NCBI GenBank assembly: GCA_037576195.1
Contig: CM075104.1
Span: forward strand, 27,358,211-27,422,210
From: Phytoseiulus persimilis
Taxonomy: Eukaryota; Arthropoda; Arachnida; Mesostigmata; Phytoseiidae
DNA: 64,000 nucleotides
Direction: 5' to 3'
The notes beneath the pieces are model-generated. The model was not told the origin of the DNA. It saw only the letters and a list, made by a program, of their open reading frames with translations, and ran no database searches. This document shows, one piece after another, positions 39,932 through 51,900 of this stretch. Both the position numbers and the translations under genes were made by a program. Positions within the stretch are counted from its first letter, which is position 1, and each line of letters begins with the position of its first letter.

Positions 39932-42900
39932 GTAAGTTCAGCGTTTCCCCAGTGAATGATCCCCAGGACAACGACTGCGCCACATCATTCGACCGAACCC
40001 ATCTCAGCCTCGATGCGTCCGTCGGTCGGTCAATCCATTTGCTGACAGAGGCATCGGTCTCCCCGTTTTGGGTTCAGGCATCAGGCCGCCATGGGGAGAA
40101 CAGCCAGAAGCGGGAGGAAGGGCTGCGCGACGGGAGGAAAAAGTTTAACGGAGATTTCCGTCAAAAGTTTCGAAGTCACTTTTCTTATATTCAACATGGC
40201 TCGCGGAGGGAGAGTATCGCTCCACGCAGGAAAAACTCGCTCCCCACCCTTCGTCCGCCGACGGAAAGATGGGAGGAGAAGAGCAGCGGTCGTTGGTCTC
40301 GGAATCTAATATATGCTTCAGTCTAATCTTGACTGAGGAAAAGATTCAGCGTTGGCCCGTCCGCTCTCTTTCGAGTTTGCTCAGCGTCTCATCCCGTGGG
40401 GGCCGAAGCCTTCAAAATAGTATGCGGACCATTGTTTCCGGGGTTGTGGCTCCGCGAGCTCGGAAAGACAACGAGTGGGGGATGTTTTCTCGGTGCCCGA
40501 GGAGTCGTGGTCGTCGTTCCTCGCGCGCGGTCCGACATATTGGAACGATGATCTCCTGATATTTGTTTGCGCAATGCAACTCCGGCCGGTTCGCCACAAG
40601 TGAGCGCACTTCTTAGAAGAGGCAACTCCGTAATCAGTCATGCCTATCCGGAGATTTGTTCTCTTCCAATAACACTGGATTGCAGACGACGCCGTTTTTT
40701 GCACCCGTTTGGTCGCGGATTTTCCCGGCACGCCTCACTGAACACCTGCGAGAAGTTGCATGGCCGCGGCGAGAGCCAAAGTTCATCACTTTGAAAGAGA
40801 GAGACTCAGGCCTTACCCGTTGGCGGCGGGCCGCATGTCTCGAGGCTTATGGGTTTTATGATCTTGGCCCCGGAGCGAAATTTTCTCGTCGGAACGGGGC
40901 CGCCCATCTCACTGGGGGCGGTCAGCGCCCTTGGCCGCCACATCCCTCGAGACGGATAAGATTTCTCAGCTGTTCAGTTCGCGGAGTGGTTCAATAGTCG
41001 AAGTCGTTTCGGACATCGGAGGCTGGTGGCAATCGACAACCACCACCAACATAGAAGGCGATTGTGTCACCGTAGGAAGTTGAGTCGAGCTCTATCCGTT
41101 CCATCGCGACTCGATCACAGACTCTGCGAGGGATCGCGTCGATCGAACGGGCTCACGCGTTGCAAACGGCTGTAGAGCTGAGTCCGGTGCTCTCACACTC
41201 CGGTGTCGATATTGGCAGAAAGTACGTTGACCGCGTACGCGGTCCAGCGCGCTCTCAATCGATCGATACATGTGCTCACGTGAGTACGATCGGTATGAGA
41301 TAACCGCAGTCTTCGCATCGAGGAACTTCCGACTCGAGAGCTCCGAGGAATTCTCTATGGCATGCACTTTCCTGGAACGCTTCGCTGAGTCACTGCTTTG
41401 TGCATCGCTCGAGCCCCAGGTGAATCACAATCAGCCTCCGGGAAAGTTCATAGCCGTCTAAATGGGGAAGTTAACGGCCGCCAATTATCAGTGTCTGTGT
41501 TGGAACGCAACGGTCGACGAGTCGTCGAAATGCTCATCTCAACGCCTGCGCGGAGCTCATCGTTGCCTCCGGTTTCACCGTGAACAACTGCCTGTTCCGC
41601 AGCGGAACGGCTCCCGCAAACCTTCTGACTTGCCAGGAACCCCGAGAAAAGGTTCTCCGTCGACCCTCCTGGAACGAAACTCACATATGTTGAGGATGTT
41701 TTGGGAAATGGTTTACTGGTCCGATTGTTCTGAAGTTTCGGGACTTTCTCGACCTCGGAAGTTTACTTAAACTCAGGTGGATTTTCCTTCGATGTCGGTC
41801 TCATCAGGCTGAAATCGACGGGTTTATCGTCCTAATAATGGCCACGATCGCGTCGGTTGAGTTCCGCTTGGCCATCGCGACGGGGGTTCTAGAAATCATT
41901 TAGCGCCTGTTCGGGGCGTTTTTGAACCGGCATCCGGTGTCGAGCGGAGCCCTCTGTTTCAGAGAAGCTTCGTCATTCTCCTGAGCCATTCGCTCCACGA
42001 AACCGTGGCTACTCTCGGCTCTGAGAAACAAAGATACTTCGCAGGGGGCATACTGACTGACACGCAAGCTGCAATCGCACTACGAACGAGGAGGAACGAA
42101 AAGCACAGCGGGAGCGGGGAATCTCATGACGAGCTGTCTCTGTCTATGCTCCGACCGCTATTGCTGCCCTTCTCGGAGCTTGTGCCCCTCAGGGTCTACT
42201 GGTTGGCGTGGATGGTGTGAAATGTGATTCGAATTTCAAATTCTTTTTCTGCTCCTCTCTCTCAACTTTGCGTGCCCCGTCGGGTACCCTACAGCCTGCG
42301 AATTTCCATTCTGAAAAAGAAAGGAGAACGGCAACTCTGAGGAGCGGACAGGAGGAAAACAACCAGAGTGAGATTTTCCTGTACTCCTCCCGCGGTCCGC
42401 AGTTGGCCGTACCGGGTCTGAGTCGATTCACAAACGATCATCCGTTTGCCTCAGATATTGGGGCCATTTTCTGTCGAGTCGACCTCATGGAAATTTCGGT
42501 CTGGTGCTGCCGCTCGTCTCGGGGATGGAAGAGTTCTCGGTAGAAGTTCCCTGATGCGAGACTGAGGAAGAAACGTTGGAGGGACGCGATTATCAGACGT
42601 CGGCGTTGCGCGGCTGCGGACGCGGCCTCCTCCCGGACGGGTTATCAAGGTAGAACCTGAAGAGCTCGTGTCGAGGTAGCCGTCTAATATACGTACTCTG
42701 CTGTCGCTCGTAAAGATTACGTTGAGTAGGCGTGATATACGGGCCAGATTTTGGGGTCAAGAAGGCATGACGGTGACTTGTTTGCCAACCGAAATCGTTG
42801 ACTGATTTACGGAGCAACGCCCTCAAGCGTCGACCCGAGCGATCCCCGCTCCAAGCGGCCGACATCCGCTTCTGACAACTCAAAGAAAGGTGACCAAGGG

Positions 42901-45900
42901 CGGGAGGGTCCGCGGTTTCGGAGCGCGAGGAGACTCCCGGGATGAGTGCACGGGCGGACACTCGTCGAATCCTCACCGCGTCCCGTTCTCTCGGCAGTCT
43001 GGGCGCAATCCAGTTGGCGTCCGTTTCCGACAAACGAAGAATTGGAGGTGTAACGTTGTCCCTCCCGGCGATCCATTAGAATCAGCACTCCTCTACTCTG
43101 CGCTCCCATCGGTCGTCCTCGTTGCTCCTCGGTGCAACATTATCCTCTGTCGCTTCTGGCTATTCATTACCCCGATTCTGTTCCGGAAGAAATTGTTTAT
43201 GATGTCGGACCGCAGACATCGCAGTCGTTGTTCTTCGCCGCTCCGTCCCTTCCCAGGATGCTGCAACCGCAGAATCGACTTGCACGCCGCGTTCATGAAT
43301 ATTCTCCTTGGAAGCTCTTGAACGTTTGCTTTTCTTTCAGCGTCGAACAGCACCGGTTACTGTACGAAAATTCTTACCGTGTTCTCCATTCTCGTCATCG
43401 GTGCCACGTTTCCGTTCTCTCTCTGCCTTTGTATCAAAATCGTACAAGAATACGAGAGAGCAGTCATATTCCGGCTAGGTCGACTGCTCCAGGGCGGTGC
43501 CAGGGGACCGGGTGAGTAGTTTCTTTATGTTCATTGCGCTCGGGAAACACGACCATCGTTCTGCCGACGGATCGCTGCACGAGAATCATCGCCGAAAAGA
43601 AAACAAATGTCCCTCCTACCTGGGGCGGACGAGTCCGCTCGGTTTTCCACCGGAGGAGTTTTCCGATCGAAGGAGATCCCGAATGATTCCAGCCCATGAT
43701 CGCGTCTCTTCTCGCCTGGCTTCAGAAGTCCGCGGAGCAGAGAAGAAGTTTCGCCATTTCCGTTATCGGCAAGATAAAGGCGATCGATTGTCTGAGCGCC
43801 GTAGTCTGAGCGCACGCCGCTCTCGGAACGACCAGCCAAGCTGCTGGCTGGTCGACCCGCTGGGTGGGTGGCAGGCGCTGGTAGTCACTAGACGGCTAGC
43901 TCGCTGACAGCTACCTACAGGGCGATAATTTTCGCCAGGTTGTGCAGAGATCTCATTTCCTGAAAGCCGCCTGTGCCGTTCGTCGTCTCCCTCGTTGTTG
44001 TTACCGCTGCCGCCGTTGAGGAACGTAGAGTGGTTCCCGCTACCGGCTCGCTACAGCTTCGTTGATGTTTATCTTGATTATCGAGCCGCGGGCGCTTCAT
44101 GCAGTCCAGTCGGGCTCGTGAGCGACCACCCGAGCTTTGGAACAAGCCTCCTAGCCACCAGAAACCGTTCGGTGAACAACGAACGGGAATCACCCCCGAA
44201 ACGTACAACTGGCGCGCATACTCCTTTCGGCTGCTCCTCCTCTGGCTCCTGTACAGGATGTGATTATGTTGACGACGGCGACGACAACGGGGCCCGCTAT
44301 GAGCACGCGGCTAATGAGGGCTTTGATTATGACGACGTGGGCGACGGCAGCAGCTGCGACAGGCCCCAAAAAATTGGGATAACAGCCGTGAGGCTGCAGA
44401 GAATGATTTTTAAGTTTTTTCCTCATCTTCCAGGTCTGTTCTTCATTATCCCATGCATCGACACCTACAGCAAGGTTGATCTCCGTACTGTGTCTTTTGA
44501 CGTGCCACCTCAGGAGGTATGTATCGCACATGGGCGGCCGCCAGTCTTCGACGAACGTGCGAGGAAAGATGCAAAACCAGGAGATGGATCGCTGACGTCT
44601 AAGACTTCCTTCATTCGATGCCACAGATACTCTCAAAGGACTCCGTGACGGTGGCTGTAGACGCTGTCGTTTACTATCGCATCAGCAATGCCACAATCGC
44701 GATCACCAATGTAGAGGATTACGGCCACTCTACACGCCTGCTGGCCGCCACCACACTTCGAAACGTTCTCGGAACTAAAAACTTATCGGAAATTCTATCT
44801 GAACGCGAGTCTATATCGCACGTTATGCAGGTGAGCTGTTCAATGGCTTCTATTTCCGTTTAGACTCTGCCGGGGGGTTGTCAAGCACCTGGGGCTGTGC
44901 GCTCTGGTAGTTTGGATCTTGATGTTCATAAAGCTCCGTCGACCTACTCCGTACCCTAACGTGCGGAAGGCAATCGGGGAAAAACGGCGGAGACGAATTG
45001 TTGTCGTACCCGTCTACCTCCCTGCGCGCTCCTAGATGAGGTATGAAGTCTGTTGTGGAAGATTTATTGTCCCGCACTTTCTGCTCGCTGGTTTTATCGT
45101 GAAAGAACACTTCACTCGGCCGCGAGGTCACGGACCAGCATCATCAGCAGATTAGCTAGGCGATCCGAGAGTTCAGTGTTACGCGTTATCTGTTGAAACA
45201 CCGCAAGCAGGCGAACGGGCGAGCGGGCACGAGGAAGTGCACCCTCACGATCCAATTTGCTCGAAGGGTAGGTAGTTTGCTCGAATCCGTTCGGCCCGTG
45301 CTCATCGGGCCCGGGCGAGCCAAGCAGGCTCATCGGAATGCTGATCGTTTGTTGTTCGACCATTCTCGCTCCCAATCGAAACTTCCCTCGCTGTTCCGAG
45401 TGTCGCGCCGGCCCGCGTTGTGCTCCTTCACTCAGCTCAGGACTCGGTCCGAACTTTTCCACTCTCCCTCCACTCCCGCAATTTTCCGTGCGGGATGAAT
45501 TCTCTTGGAATCATGGCTCCTAACAGTAGCCACTGCGGGAGCAGTCTGTACCAGTGACTCAGCGGGTTTGACAGCTCTTGAAAGTTTCCGCTGATACTCT
45601 TTGATCCGAGAGCGCTTTCAGACCTCACCTTCAGAGTCGATTTTCGAGCCGCGTTCTCTCAGCGGGAGCCGATTGGATCCGAAAGTGTGGATGAATGCGA
45701 CCTCGCTGGCCCGGGAGATTTGAAACCTCAGCGCCGAGTTTCGGGACTTGGGTTCTGCTCATCGCTAGGAGGGACGCTGAAAGAACATGTTCAGCAGCCG
45801 GTACCGACAGATGAGCGACTCGTACCAAAAAGTCGAGCTATTCCTCCGCAAGTTTCGGAATACTCGATCCGTCCCTTCGCCCGCTATATCTGCGATGGAC

Positions 45901-48900
45901 GAGGAAAAAAGGTGGACGTCGGGGCACAAAGGCAAACCGAACGAGAGAACCGGAGTCGGATTGTCTTGCTGATTCAGCTCCAGTGGGTCTCACCTTGTTA
46001 GCCGATGGACTACTCTCACCCAACTAACGATATGGACAGCTCTCCTTGCGACCGGCGAGCGACGACGGGCTCTCGACAAATTGCTCGGCTCGTTTTTCTT
46101 CATCTGACTTCGTCTCGCTTCATTCAATAGTGGTCAGGTGTCCACCGAAGTTCCGTCGGTACTTGCCATCATACGGTTGCTGCTGCTTTCGCAAGAGGCG
46201 CTCACTGTCGGTGGTACGCGGCGAAAATCTTAGTTTCTTTCGGAAGCCGGCGCGACGTGCTCACGGCGGCTAGCTGCCGACGGCGAGTCCCGGTTCAGAA
46301 CAACTCAAAGCGTCTTCGCTCTCAACCGTAATGGCAGTGCGATCTGCATACGGTACTCACGCCTTTGGATGCTGTAATCATGCGATTATCTCACTTCGAG
46401 ATGGCTTGCCGGCCGGCCGGCCAGCCAGCCAGCTAGCTGCAGAGAATCCAAGAGAGATCAAGGATGCTGTTCCGAACTTTATTCTTGAGGACAGCTCTCT
46501 CGAGATGCATCGTAATTTCCATATTACGCACATCTCTCCTCTCAGACTCGTTCCGCCGCAGCAGTCTCTCGTCGAGCCGTCAATCCGCCGCCACAGCCGA
46601 GGTGTTCAAACATTCTAGATCAGGGATGGGCAACTTGGTGGGGTCTGCGAGCCGCACAATCTGGATCGTGGGCCGCAGTGCAGAAGACCATCGCGGTAGC
46701 TTAAACCTACGGGCCACTACAGAGAACGTATCTCAGCGAGCTCATAGTATTCCTGGAGCTTCTGACATGTCTCCAAAAAGCGACATCCGACGAAGATGAG
46801 GTTTCAAACTCAATAATGGTTTCCTTGGCGAGATAAGAAATTGAGTGTGTCTCGTTCGTCTTCAGTAGCGGTGTTGAGGATGGCGTCGAAGCGAGGTGAG
46901 AAAAATCGGAGGTTTCGGCCTGAATGGACAGAGCAGTTTTTATTCGTGAAGTTAGGAGGAAAACCGACGTGCTTGATCCGTAAGAGGACCCTGTCCGTCT
47001 TCAAGGAGTACAATCTACGGCGGCACTACGAAAGCGCCAATCAAGGTGACGAGACCTTCTCGGGGTAGCGAAAATTTTCGGAAATCTCTGCGTCCATTGA
47101 AGAGATGTGGAGCGCTTGAGTTTTGCAGAACCCTATCCGAGCACAGCGGTCCACTCGGGGGCCGCACTTTGACCACCCCTGTTCTCTGTAGGTGTATCCG
47201 TGAAGGGCAGTAGCGGCCGCGAAAGCGAGAATTGCATTTTGGCAGCATCCGAGTACCTCGGACCTTCCGCGCAAGAGCTCAAACCTATCGATGGGGGTCA
47301 TAGGCGCAGTAGCTGGTTTTTCTCCGAGTTGAACTCAGAAGACAACAGAGGTCGCTCGGGCAAACAGTGCGCAGCCTCTTTATTCTCAATTATCAGTTGA
47401 ATGTGTTCATTTCTTCGCCCTCGGCGGAGCGAATTCTGCGGACCCGATATCCTCAACGCCGCAACGCACGAACCCCGGTGCGCGTGGAGCTGCGGGGCGC
47501 AGGCGGACCATGTGCTCCGATCGATTTCCCTCCCCAAGTGATGCCTGGATACACAGAATTGGAGGACGACATACGCGACGAACTGCTTCATCATGAGAAT
47601 TCGGGTTACACACAGCATCAACGAGGACGCCGGTTTTTTTCAAATGAGGGAGCACAACCGGACAGATTGACAGCGAGGAAGTCAGCGAACGATACGATTG
47701 CGCTCCTGCAAAAACCGCTTCGGTCTTCGTGGCTTCGAGTCGTCGTTCCACCCGTCCTCATCCTTGTCGCCCCCTTTGCTGCTCTTCGTCGTCCCTCTGT
47801 CCATCGTACTCGTCTCCTCTTCCGCGCTGTCGTCATCGCAGTGGCCCGAGAAAGAAGTGAACGGACTTAGATAGATTTCGCCAGACAATAGAACGTCGTT
47901 CATCTTCATTTGTGGCCACCGTAGCTCAGGATTCTCCCGCTCCGAAAATAGTCGAAGGACTTGAGGAAAACCGGAGATGAGAGGAAACGCCGGCTTGCCA
48001 TTGAATGAGGTTTCTCACCTCATGAAAGTGAATCTTTCCCTCTCTCTTTCAATCATTCATCCCAGTAGAGCACACAAGTGTCTCATTGAAAAATCAAATG
48101 ACTCATCGATAGAGTGGGGTTACTGACCGACTGTCTGGCTGATTTGGGGACTAGGGACCGGCGAACTGAGAGAGGACATTTCAGTTCGTTCGCCAAACGA
48201 ACGACGTTTGACGACGGGTGCTGCCGCTCAAACACTGTTCTTTGATTTCTGTGTTTGGTTCCGTTCGCGTCGGTCGTCGACCATGGGAAACGACGATGGG
48301 ACCATCCATGCAGTTAGAGCCACGATTCTCGAGTCATTGAGAACCGTTTCGGAGGATTCCTTTCTCTTTCCGGAGTCAACCGATCCGGTCGTCCTCGGAT
48401 CCATTCAAATCACGGCCGTCGATGACGAGAGAACGGACAACAATATCGCTAGAAAGCGATCAAACTTACTTCTGCAGCTTGAACCCACTGGAAGACGGAG
48501 TTGTATTCGCGATCACAAATATCGATTCGCATGCAATTCCTCCTTGCCTACCTTGGATTGAACGCCCTCAGAGGAGACTCTGGCAGCGGGACGCAGAAAA
48601 TACTCTTCAACCCAGGAATATTGGCCGGAATCATTTGGGCGGAGCTCGATCGCGACCATCCTACCGAAAAACCCTCCTCTGGAAACTTCTCTGAATCTCC
48701 GATCGGAATTCTCTTTGATGACCGTGTACGCGCCATTCGCGATCAGTATACGCTCTTATTAGGCGCTCTGCGGAAGCTCTCTCGAATCAACTGGAAAAAT
48801 GCTGGAACGGTGGTCGTGTTTTTGTGTCGTGTCCACCGCTCCGGACGGCGGCTACACTCCCAGCGACATGGAGCGCTCTTCTACGGCAGCCAGTTGGCGG

Positions 48901-51900
48901 ACTGCAGATCGACTCTGTCTCTTCAGCCCCAACACCTCTCTGATAAAAGCTCCTCCTTTCGAATCAATGGACGAAGCTGACAACGATCGAAAAAATAGCC
49001 GGTGCCCAAATCGAGAGAGAAACATTGGGTTCCGGAAGTCGGATGTCCCTTCCACAGCCGACTCGTCAGCCATCGAACTCAGATAGAACTATCTAGCACG
49101 CGAGACAGATATCGTGAAAGCCCCCCAGAGTTCCGGGACACGAGATCGGGAGGCACCACCGAGAGAATCGGAACAGCACAGAGCAGGACGACGCGGAAAA
49201 GTCTGCTCCTGAGTCCGGAACCCTCGGAATACACTACAGTCATCGTGAGAAGCGTTACACTCGGAAGCCATTACCTGTAACCCCGAGCCGAGCGGATCCC
49301 TCGCCGAAACCAAGTGCTCAATTCAGCGAGGACCTTTGTCGAAGGCTGGCTGAGAAGCGAGATCTGTTCCATCTACTAAAAAGCGAGCAAGCCCTCGAAG
49401 GGCGACTGCCTCGCGCTGAACTTTCACGAGAGTCCAAGGGAGACGTATCATTTGAATTCAGGCGTTGCTATAAAAAGATACGAACTCTCAAAACCGCCCT
49501 ATACTCGGAATCGTAAAACCTAAAGGGTCGAGGGCGTGCACTCGCTTACTCGAGCCGTGGTTGGCCGCTGCGGATTGACAGGAATTCAATTTGACTGTTC
49601 CCGCAAATAGGTCAATTTGAACTCATTCATCAGTACGCCATGACCTTCGTCAGATGGCCAGCCGGGTGAGCTGGATGAGTCGAATCGCGTTGTCGAATCG
49701 AAGTTCCGTCGGATTGCGGATATCCTCAGGTCCATTCATTCCGAAGGAGAGTCGGGGTGGATAAGGTGCCATTTGCGCGCGGAGAGTACCATCGAGCCCG
49801 TTTGGATATCAAACTGTCGGACTCTCCTCCCGATATTCATTCGTCACTATCCTCAATACTGTCCCGTTTCCAAATCGGGGATCATACAGAACGGCATCAA
49901 AATCAGCCGTCCACGTCCTCTCCGCAATCGAAGAGAACATTTATCTCAATGTCTCAATCATTGAGGGGTCCATCCGAGCGAGGCTGATTGCTTTGCCGCT
50001 CAGGGCGAGATTACAGGGTTCCGAAATTACATCTCAGCGAGCATCGTGTCTCATCCGATCCACGCTTAAATCATGGTTTTCTACTCGAAATCAAACCCCC
50101 ACGAGTAGTTTCTAATCCTCGGGGAGAGCGGCCGCGTAGCCGATGAATCTGATGTTCTTGGAGCCTGCCCGCTGGCTCCCACATGCCGTCTTCGGGCTCG
50201 ACAGAGTGTTTCGTCTGAGTATGACGTACTTTCCTCTCCTTGTCTCATGTGCCAGACACGCCGGAACGGGAGCTCAGCAGACTCCTTTTGAGACGAGCGC
50301 TTGTTGGAGATGATCGCGTATCCACGCTTCCCTGCAAATTAGCATGCATACCTTTTTGATACGGGCCCCCGTGACGAATCGGAGATGGTCAGCATTCCTC
50401 GATCGTGATCGTATTGCTTCTTTGTTTTCGATGGGATCCGAGGCTGTTTTCGTACCGGGCCGGCCCTACGGGAAAACGAGTGCGTCCTGCCCGCGAGCCT
50501 CCATGCGCCGAGACGTCCGTAACAGGGATATTCTGGGCGAGCTGTATAGATCGGCTAGGGACTCTATGCGGGGCTAGATGTTGGTATTTCCAACAAGAGA
50601 TGATGTTCGTTGCCCGAGAAAGGTTCCTTCGCCTAATCTGGACTCTCAGGGACGTGCTCCCAGTTGACCGAGAACCAGACACTCGAATCCCAGATACGCG
50701 TAAACCAGACACTCGAACACCAGATTTCCAAAACCGCGGTCACTCCACTTCCGGTTGCCCTAGTCGAGAGGCATGTGCGCAGCTCGATACCATTGCCGTG
50801 CACAACAGTGGAGAATCCGGAAGGAGAGTGAAAGCTCATGGAGAGTCAGCGGTCGAAATCATTCCAACACTCTCGTGATTGAGGGTACTCATTCTCCACC
50901 TCAGAACTATTCCGCGATTGACGCTTCCAACGAAAAATGAAACTCGGGCTTTCTTCATGTTGGGAAGTGGAGCCGATTCGTCAGGCCAACGTGGAAACAT
51001 CTCGTCCTCTCATACGAATTCAAACGGCAACTTCGCTCAGTCTCCGGTCGCCTGAACTCCGCGGACGCTCATTCCGACGATTGTGGGCAACAGGAATACG
51101 CAGGAATGACATCGAAGCACCGGTGATATGCAGCAGCTATCTCTCGTACTTTTTCGCGCTGTCCATTGATACTGACACGTACATAAGGTTCACTTTGAAC
51201 ATCGCTTTGAACGGTGACGCCATTCTGTCGGAAGCGCTCGGGCTCGAAATTCCGAGGGACCGCATGCTCCGACGACATTGTGGGAGTTTTCCTCAGACTC
51301 GGGTGATCCTGGGCTCACCACGGTGCGCGTGCTGTTGCGGCATTATGCCTTGCGGAATTCGGAAAGCCCAACAGAGCAGAACAGGGAATATCTTGGTGAT
51401 AGATGATCGCAGCACGCAAATGCTCGTAGTGTTGTTCCTGCTGCCCCCTCACCCCCATAGTCGTGGCCTCTGACTCGCTGTTCAGTCATTGCTTGCTCGT
51501 ACACCAATCGGTCGCGGAAGGATCAGCCTCCTTGTTCCCTGTTTTTAACGACGACCGGGGCTTTACCTCCCTCGGGCACAATTTGTATCCCTCAAACTAG
51601 AATCGTTCCAAGTCACAAAGGGTAGTGCCTTCAACTTGTCTTCTACCGCCTCTTTAGCGTTCGAGACCGGCGTCCTCGTGTGGGAGCTCCTCTGTCGAGA
51701 ATGAACCACTTGGAGTGGATCTTTTCGTGCAGACTCTTCGTCGTCCTCGAAATCCGCCAACTTTTCTCTCCCTGTGACTGTCGTTCTACACTTTAACTAA
51801 GAGTTTTGAGTTTATTCGGTGTCGCTGTCCACATGCTGTATTAGTCGTTTAGAGAGTTCATTCCGGATGACGAATTGCTGGGCTTCTTGTGAACATGAAC

